Positions 1 through 10,208 of a stretch of DNA of 64,000 nucleotides are shown in pieces. The position numbers were made by a program, and so were the translations under genes. How positions within the stretch are numbered: the first letter of the stretch is position 1; each line of letters begins with the position of its first letter. The notes under the pieces are model-generated. The model had not been told where the DNA came from. It searched no databases and saw nothing but the letters and a program-made list of their open reading frames with translations. The stretch comes from Loripinus fragilis (lineage: Eukaryota > Mollusca > Bivalvia > Lucinida > Lucinidae). The DNA is taken from the NCBI GenBank assembly GCA_964019695.1, contig OZ026526.1:13413754-13477753 (forward strand). The letters are read 5' to 3'.

Positions 1-340
1 AGGACAGTAGAAACTTCTTGCCTAGCTAACCATTCAACGTTTTCTGGTCGAGTTCGATTACAAATATACAGGGTGTTCTATTGATCAAGCATCGAACTTT
101 AACAGACTCAGATAAACTCGTAAGCCTCTTTTTTCAGATGATCTGGTTTATAATTATAGATAGCAGCAGTTGTCGCTGTGCCCTGTGGCAACATCTCCCC
201 TTGTATCCATAAATTGGAGCATTTCTTTCACACTTCGCCATGATGCTTTGGGAATATGAATTCGGCTGCGACGGAAGCAGAAACTAGCTTAAGCATGTGC
301 TTGTTTCTCTCTCAATTAGAGTAACTTTGCGTGCTTTTTT
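1..340. other. Left edge, no gene seen
   Basis: I see no coding signal here. The first ten bases match the terminal bases of the MITE family described at 41451-41690 and 44200-44430, so the window may begin at the very end of another copy; ten bases is too little to be sure. Confidence 0.3.
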
Positions 341-492
341 GTCGTCTGCTGTTTTTTTTTTCAAAATCAACTTTTCCAAAAAAATAGAATGAATGTAATC
401 AGAGTGTCAAACAATTTTGATTCAGATCAGGCCCGACGTTTGTCGGGCCTGATCTTAGTCTAAACTGTTTGCAAACATTATCAGCAGACGAC
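341..492. mobile_element. Hairpin MITE, GTCGTCTGCTG ends
   Basis: The ends are inverted (gtcgtctgctg at the left, cagcagacgac at the right). The core is a palindrome at 425-454 with 13-bp arms and a 4-base loop. Degenerate pieces of the same family occur twice near 58551-58690 and once near 56600. There is no coding capacity, so this is a non-autonomous DNA element. Confidence 0.6.
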
Positions 493-626
493 CCTAGTAT
501 CATCGGAGCCTGTCGTCTTCAAGGTATGTTGGTTAACTCTCCTTCCAGGGATATTTTATTTTCAAATACCCGCTTAATATTAAGTGGTTCTGTACACTAT
601 CATGAACATGATTAACAGACTTATTG

Positions 627-851
627 TCGTACCAGCCGAGAGTGACAATGACTTAATACTTTGTTTACAATTGCTAAGTAAAACACTAGCGTGTACAATT
701 CACTTGAGCATACGCGAATCGATAGATGACTTGTGTATTAATCCTAACCTGGGAATAGAATTGATACACAAGTGATCTATCGATTCTAAGTCCCTGATAA
801 CTTTGTAAACAAAACATGACGCCACTGTCACTCTTGGCTGGCAGGACAGTA
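627..851. mobile_element. Hairpin MITE, ctgccagcc-agagtgac family, copy 1
   Basis: This copy has long inverted arms. The left arm reads accagccgagagtgac and the right arm ends gtcactcttggctggc, and both are followed inward by tttgtttacaa-type sequence and a cgatagat/atctatcg block. Related copies lie at 2957-3762 (interrupted), 41451-41690 and 44200-44430. The short reading frames over it on both strands are translations of the hairpin arms. Confidence 0.75.
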
Positions 852-1446
852 CACAAGCTCTGCTCTTTTCACATTGTGTATGTACAATATACACAAAATG
901 GGCCAGCGCGCGACTCGCATATGCACAAAATATTAAAATGTCCAGTGTGTGAGTATATTCTGAAATAAACTAAAAATTATTCAGCACCAACACAAATGTT
1001 TTTTAAATATTCTTTAATTATTTTTTTTTTTTGTATATTCTAAAATAAAATAATCAATAACAAAAAAAGAAGAAAAAAGGATTGTTACTCCTATTTTGGG
1101 ATTCTGTAATTGTTCTATGCTTTGTTGTGCGTTACTTGGTGTCCATTCTAGTTTTTCTATCATCTTGACAGTGAAGGGAGAGCTGGTTGCTTTGATTTGT
1201 TTGTCGTTCTGGTGTCTCGTGATTGTTGTGTTACTCTTCCTCACCATGCCACGGATTTGTCTACAGTTTGTGAGTGTGGTATTTCCTGATCATACCCACT
1301 TATCATTCTCGAGTTTGACGTCCCGCTTTATTCTACGTGACATTACATGTACGTATAGAACGGTCAGATCTCCGAGAGCCGAGTATTTTGCACTGATCAA
1401 GTAAATTGTGGATTTCAACAAGTGTACACTATCACCTCCTGCTACC

Positions 1447-1666
1447 TACTGTAAATTCGGAAATTTTCGCGAGGGTTTTGTTTTCGCGAAACTTCGCATA
1501 TGCGAAGTTCCGTGAAAATGAAATCCTCACGAATTGGTGAAATCACTCTGTAGTTTATTGATATAGGTATATCACGCCCTTGTCATGAATTTTCAACGTC
1601 GCAAATATGTGTTTTAATGCTATTCGCGAAAATAAAATTCTCGCGAAAATTTCCGAATTTACGGTA
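1447..1666. mobile_element. MITE with tactgtaaattcgg ends, copy 1
   Basis: The terminal inverted repeats are tactgtaaattcggaaa at the left and its near-complement at the right. Both are followed by ttcgcga-rich subterminal sequence. A shorter copy lies at 3197-3385. Length and TA-ending termini fit a Tc1/mariner-type MITE. It has no coding capacity. Confidence 0.75.
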
Positions 1667-2655
1667 TTCATAGTTACAACCATATTTTTGCTTCATTAGG
1701 GACAGACATTTCTGCAAGCTGCGCTGCATTAATATTGTGCTATGCTCTTTGACGTAATTTGATGATGTCAATGACCAAATATGAGAACGCTAAGACTATT
1801 ATTATAAAGCATGCCTGCGATTCAGTCCACAGGCGAACGTCATTTTAGTCTAGTAGCTTTGGGTGCACATTATCTCGGAGAGATCACGTGATGGAAAACG
1901 TGGCAGTATAATGCAAGGCCAGACATGCATATGGCAATTACATGGGATATGGGAAAACTAATAGCATATTTAGAGTAATTCGTGAATCGACTGTGCATAG
2001 CTATGTAGTGGGATTAGGCATAAACTGTTTAGTCTGAACCACCAGCAATCACCTCCGTACCTCCAAAGAAACCTCTGGGGAGACCTTGAAGGGAGTACAG
2101 GCTTGTCTGGCTCGCAGCTGCAAGTGCCGAAATGCATGCTCTGGCTCCAACGTCTAATTACTTTTAATTGAATGGCAAGGAAATCCCAAATTTGAAGGAA
2201 AAGACACGACTTGCCCTTAAGCAGGAAGTACTCAGACAGTCTGGTACCGGATTATGCATATGCTTTGCAAAGTTTACAGTTGGTCGAACATCAATTAAAA
2301 CACAGACGTGAGCCGAAAGAAGCTGTATGGGCTAGTTCGCGAGATTTCGGTACTTACGGTGAGATTATGGCATCAGCGAGGCGCGAAGGCTCAGGCGAGT
2401 CTGCGAATATGCGCAGACTCGCCAGAACATTCGCTGCACGCATACATGAAGTATGGATGCAGATAAACTCTCAGACCAATCCGTAAACCTATATCACTAC
2501 GAGATACGCCAGCATGGTCGTTTGAATGAGGTTTTTATGCATATGCGATAATGACCAAATCTCATGCACCGGTTTAAATTTCTATTCCCAAAATGGAGGC
2601 TCTAGGACAATGACGATGTTTCAATAATCATAATAATAACTACTGGAGTATAGCC
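1667..2655. other. Repeat-like stretch with a hairpin, no gene
   Basis: No convincing gene. A palindrome at 2393-2422 (ggcgagtctgcg arms) belongs to a hairpin family also seen at 39802-39851 and 49105-49172. A 91-codon reading frame at 2211-2486 opens with TTG and runs through that hairpin. I do not recognise its product and treat it as spurious or repeat-derived. Confidence 0.4.
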
Positions 2656-2875
2656 CTTCAAATGGAACACTGTTTTTTTTTTGGCAATAACATTAAATCT
2701 AAAATGGGAATTTTAAATTTAATTCGAAAAATGTATTTTAACCAAAAAACCCTAATCAAAAATATTTTTGAAGTTTGTATACGTTTTCATAAATGCTGTG
2801 ATAGGATGGAATTTTAACATTCTTAATGTTTTATGCCAAATAACATTCCCTTCTTGTACCTTGAGCGATACGGAT
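2656..2875 (+). repeat. Dispersed repeat, copy A
   Basis: This block (cttcaaatggaacactg, then a T-run, through ccttcttgtacctt) recurs in the same orientation at 4688-4893. Its outer edge also recurs inverted at 4510-4528. The pair 2656/4528 could be the ends of a 1.9-kb element and 4688 the edge of a related one. Confidence 0.5.
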
Positions 2876-3068
2876 CAATGACTATCAGTTTAATACTAAA
2901 CCATGTATATACAAATATAAGACAATTTACAGTGCATCAGTGGGTTTTAAATGTACTATAGTGCCAACGAAGAGTGACAGTCACGTGATATTTTGTTTAC
3001 AATTGCCGAGTATATAGTACAATGCTACCCATAAAATATTAACTTGTGTTCTTCACGTTAGAAGATAC

Positions 3069-3135
3069 TGTAGTGTAGTGGTTAAGTCTACGGCGTTGGA
3101 CGCAGGCGTACCAGGATCGAATCTGTTTAGAGGTT
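3069..3135 (+). repeat. tRNA-like SINE head
   Basis: An A-box-like sequence (tagtgtagtggttaag) is followed by a B-box-like ggatcgaatct, at tRNA-like spacing. There is no complete cloverleaf with a paired acceptor stem, so I call this a tRNA-derived SINE fragment and not a tRNA gene. Confidence 0.45.
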
Positions 3136-3196
3136 GTTGTTTTTTTTCTCCATATTTTTACTAGGCCCAAAAGGAACAGGCGGCATTATTTCAGCT

Positions 3197-3385
3197 TACT
3201 GTAAATTCGGAAGTTTTCGCGACGTTTTATTTTCGCGAAACTTCTCACATGCAAAATTTCGTGAAAATAAAATTATCGCGAAATAGCGAAATCACTCTGT
3301 TGTTCACTTGCCCTAGTCACCAATTTTGACGGCGCAAATATGTCTTTTAACGCTCATATTCGCGTGTATTTCCGAATTTACAGTA
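3197..3385. mobile_element. MITE with tactgtaaattcgg ends, copy 2
   Basis: This is a shorter, more diverged relative of the element at 1447-1666, with the same terminal inverted repeats and ttcgcga subterminal motifs. It sits inside the insertion that splits the MITE at 2957-3762. Confidence 0.7.
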
Positions 3386-3425
3386 GCTTGTGTTGTTTCA
3401 GAAGTTTTTATATATGTACCTTATA

Positions 3426-3570
3426 CATGTAAAAGGGATAAAAAAATAAGAAAAATAATAATAATAAAATAAATAAAAAGAAAAAAAAGACATGAAGAGA
3501 ATAATAAAATCAGACCTCCACCCCCTCCCCCTCCACCCCCCCCCCCCCAAAAAAAAATAATTAATAAATA
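3426..3570. repeat. Low-complexity A-rich and C-rich tract
   Basis: An A/T-rich run of aataa-type repeats is followed by a polypyrimidine run ending in ten or more C and then a run of A. It is simple sequence, probably the tail of one of the adjoining retroposed fragments. Confidence 0.6.
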
Positions 3571-3584
3571 AAATGAATAAAAAA

Positions 3585-3668
3585 GAGCAGCCAGTGAGAT
3601 TCGAACCTAAAAAAATGTTCTTTGTGGTTTAGTAATCCTCCTCGTTACCACTTGAGCTACCGCAATTC
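3585..3668 (-). repeat. tRNA-like sequence, minus strand
   Basis: Read on the minus strand this gives gcggtagctcaagtgg (A-box-like) and ggttcgaatctc (a good B box). The region between them is long and does not fold as a clean anticodon arm. It is a tRNA-derived SINE head or tRNA pseudogene. Confidence 0.5.
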
Positions 3669-4687
3669 TATAGATCATTTGTGTATTTATCCTGTCATGA
3701 AAGGTAAGTCCCATAACTTTGTAAACAAAACATGACGTCACTTCTACTCTTGGCTGGCAGAATAATAGCTGTATATTGGCTTGCGTTGCTGTTTATCAGC
3801 ATAGTCAAAAATATTTCAGTTATCTAACCATGTCACAAAGACGGTGACACAAACGAAAGATGTCTACTATCCAAACTGCCCTCTTAGTTGGAAGCGTCCA
3901 TTTGCCTAGCTATTCCATGAATGAGTCTGCTAATTGATCTCACCACTCCCATATGAAAACATGCATATTTTCCATCATATAATGAAGCGGTAAAAGTTAA
4001 ATATAAAATGAAATGTAGTACATGTAAGTGCCCATACATTTGTGATCTTATTCGTATTTTCAGGCCTGTGCATTTCTAGTTGTACGCTAGCACATACAGA
4101 CACATGAACAAAACATACAATTAGGTAGCCAGACGGAAACAGGCAAAATGATGGCACTTGGTAGACATGAAACGCATTAATAGCCCATTATCAGTAGAAC
4201 TATATAAGCAGCTTGGATTGCATCGTAAACCGCACCATTTGATGTTACAAAATAATCGTCTGCTGTAATCTCAAATGGACATTTTATAGCTGTATCTATC
4301 CAAGGTGTATTGCACTGACAGTACAAAATGGGTTCTAAACGGGTATTTTCCTTATAACAAAAACTATTTATTTTTACAAGATATCAGAGAAGTAAGATTG
4401 ATATCATTCTCCGCCAAAATTTAAATCTAGTTAGGTTTTAGCTATATCTATGCGCATGCAAATTTTCAGGGTGAAGAAACCTTCATGTAAAATTTTAAAA
4501 ACGAAAAACTGTGTTCCATTTGAGGTGCAATGTACTATAAGTTAGATTGAGAATGATAATGAATGGCATTGTTCAAAGATTGATAAATCGTGGGGGGTCG
4601 AAGGCCTCGTGTAGTTATTCAGTGATTGGCGCTTCATAGTTAAACTAATTATCAAACTGGAGAGTGGAGTATCGAAGTGTAGTGTAC

Positions 4688-4893
4688 CACTTCAAATGAG
4701 ACATTGTTTTTTTTTTCAATAACATTTGGTCTAAAATGTGGTTTTAAAGTTCAATTGGAAAACTATATTTAAACCAAAAACCTAGTAAAAAATAATTTTT
4801 AAGTTTGCATGCGTAACCACAAAGGCTGTGATAGGGTAGAAATTTAACACTCTTTTAGTTATTGCATAGTAATATTCCCTTCTTGTACCTTAG
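4688..4893 (+). repeat. Dispersed repeat, copy B
   Basis: Direct, diverged copy of 2656-2875, running from cttcaaatgagac to cccttcttgtacctt. The region between the two copies (3763-4687) has no gene I can support. Confidence 0.5.
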
Positions 4894-5660
4894 ATGAAAA
4901 TGATAACTGGAACTAACATAAAATCAACTGACAATGTGCGCGGCCCCTTGTGAACGTGATTTTAGAAACAACACTTTTAAGGTGGTACAGGACCCATGTC
5001 AAAAGATAATCCAGTGTTTTTTAAAAAAGTAAGAGTTATCTTTATTAATTGTCTTAAAACGTACAAGTATTGGCGTTCACAAAAAACATTTATCAACACA
5101 TCTGTATGACCAAATATATTTTGACCGTCTGGTCCAGGTTCAACCCTCAATGCGTTCAGAGTTATTCCTGGTCAGGCAATTTTGGTCAGAAAAGTTAATA
5201 TTCATACGTATTCAATATATGTACTGTTGGCTGATAAAGTGTCTTGCCCCATGACACAACACTTTGGCTCTGTTGATTTACAAATTCTTGCATAGATTTC
5301 TATTCGTATAGCTGTTTACACCCATTGTCAAATGAACGAAAATCCATGTTCAAATCAGGAGATTCTCGTGCTGTTTGAACATGGGTCTGTACTTGAAAAT
5401 ACTTAAAATGAGCCCTGCATTATTTGCATGACGTTATATACGGAAAACATAGCGGACCAGACTGATCATTACTCCGATGTTTTTGTTCGCGAAAACGTTG
5501 CGTAAGGTTATGACGTTATGACGACGTTATGACATTCGAAAGTACACAGCCGACGCCATTTTGTTTAGAGAAATCCAGTGTTAGAAATGGACAATTTAAT
5601 GTTTTAGCAGCGTTTTCAGTGCGAATTGGGCTGGAATAAGGTAAAATATGCAAGAATAAC

Positions 5661-5771
5661 GATCACACATGTTTGTTTCATTGCATTAACACTTGCCAGG
5701 TCCCTCGGATAATGTTGAACAGCATCCTCGGGACCCGGCAAATGTTAATGCATGAAAAAACATGTGTGATC
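5661..5771. mobile_element. Palindromic hairpin element
   Basis: Near-perfect palindrome of about 110 bp. The outer arms are gatcacacatgt and acatgtgtgatc. The inner arms are gcattaacacttgcc and ggcaaatgttaatgc. The centre lies near 5718. It has no coding capacity. Confidence 0.65.
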
Positions 5772-6010
5772 CCTATATTAGTAATCCTTCGTTCCCTAGT
5801 TTAACACTCTACGAACTGAGCCACTGTGCTTCTTAAGTCCATTATCCTTGTAAATATGACGTCGTAGGTGGGAGGGCTTCCCTTTTTTTTTAGCTTGGAT
5901 GAAACCCAAGAGCAACATATTGGACACTATGAGAGCGCTCGCCAAATGCTGGGGCGCTCTTTTGCGCTATTTTTAGCTAGCCAGTGGGGAGTTTTTTTTT
6001 TGACTGAGGC

Positions 6011-6014
<4 letters not shown>

Positions 6015-6101
<87 letters not shown>
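6015..6101. repeat. (TA)n microsatellite
   Basis: About 85 bp of uninterrupted TA repeat. It is translated as a run of Tyr-Ile in one frame, which accounts for the reading frame at 5868-6128. Confidence 0.95.
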
Positions 6102-6104
<3 letters not shown>

Positions 6105-6514
6105 TGTATATATGCGAGCTGTGAATAATCTAATATGGTCGTCCACATGTGCATACTTGTCTTAGCATTAACTAATTGCCTTTATGAAAAGAACTTAACT
6201 CGTGTATCATCCCTTCTTTACCCATTGCCGCAGTGGTGGAATGTTCAACTTGAGACTAAGTAGTCCCTGGTTTAAGCCCTATTGCTTGTTTGTTTGTTTA
6301 CTTATTTGTTTGTTTGTTTGTGTTTATCATAGGAGTGATATAACAACATGTATCACTAGTGGTTTACAAATTTTGGTTACGCTTATAATGATGTCCGTAA
6401 TGGTTTCTCATATAATTATATGGCAACATTAAAGCGTTGTTCCACACAATTTCTAAACGTGATTTAAAAGTAGTTTTAGGGTCATACAATAAATAGAATC
6501 TAACAGTCGTGCTC

Positions 6515-6610
6515 CTGTATTATTAAATTTATTAAGCTTGTCACGAAAAAGTGACAAAATTCTTGGCAAGCCTCGCATTTCATCTCTTTTTACAGCTTGT
6601 TTAATAACTT
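6515..6610. repeat. Diverged relative of the 9426-9541 palindrome
   Basis: It shares ctcctgtattattaaattta, the gcaagcctcgcattt block and tctctttttacagc with the palindromic element at 9426-9541, but its own arms no longer pair well. Confidence 0.5.
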
Positions 6611-6987
6611 CAATATTGGGATCAAACGTGATTTTCTCTGCATTACCATCTGCTAGAACACCAGGGTGGTGTTGAAACCCAACCTGAAAGGCGAGGGTTA
6701 TTACTACCCCAGAGGGGTCTAGCAGATATTAGTGTATCAGAAAACATTACTGCATAAGGTCATTTTCTCGCTTGAAAACTTGCAACAACATTTCCGAAAT
6801 AGATCATTTTTCCAGATCAAAGACTTGCGTCATCCTGACGACACCTCTATACGCGTTACTGCTAATGACGTCAATTTTGTATCGAATCCAGAATACATAT
6901 ACTGTATGTAAAGAAAAGAAATAAAGAAAATAATAAAAGTGACAACAAAAATGCTATGAATCAACAACACGTGAATTGCCCCTCCCT

Positions 6988-7015
6988 CCTCTCTCTCTCT
7001 CTCTCTCTCTCTCTC
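6988..7015. repeat. (CT)n microsatellite
   Basis: A run of about 13 CT dinucleotides, followed by a CA/CG alternating stretch near 7037-7066. Confidence 0.9.
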
Positions 7016-7786
7016 ATACAATCGCCCTCATTTTGGCACACACACAAGCGCGTGCGCGCGCACGGACGCACTTATAAAGGTCTTTAGGGGTCCTAGAACG
7101 TGCCAAATGAGGAGTAGACAAATAATAGGCTTTTTGCACACAGACCTAAATTAAACAACATCAACTCAAACAATATACTGTCTACGCACACGGACCTAAA
7201 TTAAACAATGAAGCAGGTATGGCACTCCATGCCTGTTTTTATTTCAGAGGTAAAAAAGAAAATAGCACAAAAAAGAAAAACGAGCACGGTGACATACGCT
7301 TTTTAATTAATTATAAGTTTCTATGCAAAATTTACTTCAAAATAACGAGTTTTTTTTGTTTCTGTAGTTACATTGTGTGAGAGTTTTTATTCTAGATTTA
7401 AACGATTTTCTGGCCTTAATGTTTTTACAGAATAGATTTTAGCTTAAAAAATAAGCTACGTGACTTCTAACGCTGTTTTTGTGGTTTTTTTTAGTCAAGA
7501 ACATGTAGAGTATTCCCAGGAAAAAATATGGCATTTCTCACTTTCAATTTTTTGTAGAATATGAGAAATTGATATTTAAAAAAACCCTCATATTTTACGA
7601 TTTTTAAAGTTTAATAACTCTTTCAAAAGTACGGCAAGGCCATGTTATTTTTGTCAAAATAGATGAGTTTGAGCTATTTTTAAACATATCAAAAGATGGT
7701 AACTTTTTGGACATATGCTGATGAGTCCGGTACCACCTTAAGTTAAAATCAGTTTGTACTGCTCTGATTGCGCCGAGACTGAGGAA

Positions 7787-7947
7787 AGTAAGTAAGTAAG
7801 TAAGTAAGTAAGTGAGTAAGTGAGTAAGTGAGTGAGTGAGTGAGTGAGTGAGTGAGTGAGTAAGAGAGTGAGTGAGTGAGTGAGTGAGTGAGTGAGTGAG
7901 TGAGTGAGTGAGTGAGTGAGTGAGTGAGTGAGTGAGTGAGTGAGTGA
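7787..7947. repeat. (GTAA)n/(GTGA)n tetranucleotide tract
   Basis: About 160 bp of gtaa grading into gtga tetranucleotides. The Thr-His-Ser-Leu repeat reading frames on the minus strand here are translations of this tract and not a repeat protein. Confidence 0.95.
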
Positions 7948-8260
7948 ATGTTTTATTATCATAACCCATGCATATACAACACTTTTTTACAACATATTAT
8001 AAGAGTGTTGCACCCGACCCAGTGGGTCTATAAGTCATCACATGCTAATATGTAATCGAATATCAGGATTTGTCTTAGGGGCTTTATTCAATTCTGTCAG
8101 GCTTTGACTCCTGTGGGGTGAAATACAAGGTAGGAAGTGAGTTGATGTGCCTATTTCCCGCATACCAGTGTCTGGACAATGTTAAAATGTAAAGGTATTC
8201 AACATTTGAACAAAATATACCATGCGGTTCAAGAGTTATGAGCATTTTCACTAACTGCTA

Positions 8261-8471
8261 CGGTAAAGTCAGGTAACCTGGGACATCAGGTAAATTCGGT
8301 CAGTGACATTGTTTGTTTCATATTTCAATTATTGGAATAAAAAAGATTAACTATGCAAACAGTGAAAATCCTGATGAGACGGCTCATAAGGAGCCGTCTA
8401 ATCTGGATTTCCACTGTTTGCAAATGTATGTCCGAATTACCTGATGTACGAAATTACCTGGCTTTACCCTA
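8261..8471 (-). mobile_element. MITE with gggtaaagtc/cggacatcaggtaa ends, copy 1
   Basis: Terminal inverted repeats include taaagtcaggtaac and atcaggtaaattcgg, with a central hairpin (gagacggctcat / ggagccgtct). A matching inverted copy is at 60268-60469. Confidence 0.75.
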
Positions 8472-8589
8472 ACAGACAAACGGACGGCCAGACGGCTTGT
8501 ATAACGCCAACTCCTTTTTTTTTGTTCTGTCGGAGGATATTCATATTTAACGCAATATTTGCTTGAGGTTATGGATGTCAAGAAATTGT

Positions 8590-9110
8590 TTTGATTCCAG
8601 CTATGGCACTTGCGCCAAAGGTCAAGGTCAAAATAATAAAATTCTGGTTGTAATAATAATAGTCTTAATTTTCAGAGATTAACACATTTAGCGAGAAAAA
8701 AAGCTAATCTCTATAAACTACCACCAAAAATAATACATGTATAAAAAACAAAGATGATTTACATGTATACAAAATAATACAAGTATCATGGGACACTTTC
8801 AAACCTACATGCACACAGTATGACTTGTAAAAGAAATATCTCTTTTATGCTTTAATGTAGGTGGTTCATATTTTGCACACTATGTCAACAATGGTTTTAG
8901 ACTGCTGAAATAACCTTTGTTTTAAAGGTCAAGGTAAAGTACTTAAACTCTGTCTATATGACTTGCAACGCCTACATTTTAGATGACATAAGGGGTTCAT
9001 CTTTGGAAAACTGATTGTCTCTCAGGTTTGTAGATGATATCAAAGATTTTGGATTATTGCTATGACCTTTGATATAAAGATCAAGGTCAAATAAATTTCA
9101 TATTATGCGA
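8590..9110 (+). repeat. Degenerate repeat with aaggtcaaggtca motifs
   Basis: Three related blocks each contain an extended AGGTCA-type element: near 8618 (aaaggtcaaggtcaaa), 8930 (aaaggtcaaggtaaag) and 9080 (aaagatcaaggtcaaat). The text around them is also similar (ctttgatataaag, ctatgac). This looks like a decayed tandem repeat. Whether the motifs bind a nuclear receptor is unknown. Confidence 0.4.
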
Positions 9111-9425
9111 TATTTAATGTAAGTGCAGACATTTGCGATCTTCTCCATCGGTTCATCCTATTCTAGTTTGTCAATGCATTAACGTCAGTTAGGTCCCTTG
9201 ATCCCTATATTCAAAGATCTACCCATAAAACCCAGAAGTCAGATCAATGGTTTTACTTATTCAAAAGTCGACTCAATTGCTAGATGATGTTTCGTTGACA
9301 ATTTTGGCGAATCCGAGCAAACCCTCAAACTCTTTGACAAGTCTGACGCATAACTATTGTGTCATTGTGCTTCACATGAGTAAGTGTCATTGTCCTGCTG
9401 AATAAATAGAGGATCTTACATGAGT

Positions 9426-9541
9426 GCTCATGTTTTATTGAATTTATTAAACGAGTTGGGGAAAAGAGATAAAATGCGAGGCTTGCCTCGCATTTTATCT
9501 CTTTTTCGCAACGAGTTTATTAAATTCAATAATACAAGAGC
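9426..9541. mobile_element. Near-perfect 116-bp palindrome
   Basis: The arms run from gctcatgttttattgaattt inward to gataaaatgcgaggc and back, centred at about 9483. It would fold as one long hairpin. A diverged relative lies at 6515-6610. The reading frame across it is a hairpin translation. Confidence 0.7.
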
Positions 9542-9861
9542 ACGAATGTTAGATTCTATTTATCATATGACCAAGACTTTGAAATCTCATTTCTGGCGTA
9601 AAAAACGTTATAATTTTGTCATTATGTACGCAACGTTGTTATGGACGTCATAACGTTTCCCGTAAATCTATAAACCACTAGTGCTTTATCGATTTTATTG
9701 CATGGTGTTATTTCACTCCCAGACGCGACGTTATATGATAAAATTGATATTCTGATGTTATATCGTGCCGGGCAGGGGTCCAAACTATTTTTAAAATTTG
9801 TCAGCAAACGACACTAGCAGGCAAAACGTTGATACGTAGAGAATACCAGTTGAGCGTCTTT

Positions 9862-9967
9862 TGGTATCAAGTTTACCAGGCAAGGTCTCGAGAATACTTG
9901 TTGAATCGCGAGGCTTGCCAAGCAATTCAACATGCGTTCTCGAAAGTGAGCCTGGGAATTCGATACC
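9862..9967. mobile_element. Second palindromic hairpin element
   Basis: Imperfect palindrome: ggtatcaagtttaccaggc and tctcgagaatac...gttgaatcgc on the left pair with gcaattcaac...gttctcga and cctgggaattcgatacc on the right. It lies about 320 bp from the palindrome at 9426-9541. Confidence 0.55.
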
Positions 9968-10208
9968 TGATATTCTATATATCAGTTTACAAGTTGTTTT
10001 ACTCTTCTAACTTGCGATTATGACGTATTTATCGATTTTCTTGTCGAGTCAACATCATGGACGACGTCATTCAAAAAGTCAATGTCATGATGACCTGATG
10101 AAGGCATGGCAACGTTTATCAGGTCAACGTGCAACAATGCAGTTGATATGATAGGCAATTGATAACACTAAATATCATTCTATCCATATTTTCAAAGTTT
10201 GTGAAACC

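Larger units (their letters stand above)
2957..3762. mobile_element. Hairpin MITE, copy 2, split by a 0.65-kb insertion
   Basis: The left arm at 2957-3020 and the right arm at about 3676-3762 match the MITE family of 627-851. They are separated by unrelated sequence containing two tRNA-like heads, a second MITE and a purine-rich tract. The simplest reading is that younger elements inserted into an older MITE. Confidence 0.6.
4977..7742. mobile_element. 2.8-kb TIR element, ttaaggtggtac ends
   Basis: The left end starts ttaaggtggtacaggac and the right end is the inverse of ttaaggtggtaccggac, with further similarity inward (a tcaaaagat block in both arms). No transposase is visible. The interior holds a hairpin, a long (TA)n tract and a (CT)n tract, so this is either a non-autonomous element with later insertions or two independently inserted ends. 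Confidence 0.45.

Noticed and set aside
2211..2486. 91-codon plus-strand frame
   Set aside because: It begins with TTG, crosses a palindromic repeat and has no recognised domain. I could not exclude an old exon, but nothing supports one.
5868..6128. 86-codon reading frame
   Set aside because: Most of it is Tyr-Ile from the (TA)n tract.
7604..7969. Repeat protein with Thr-His-Ser-Leu units
   Set aside because: It is the translation of the (GTGA)n microsatellite; two frames give the same type of product.
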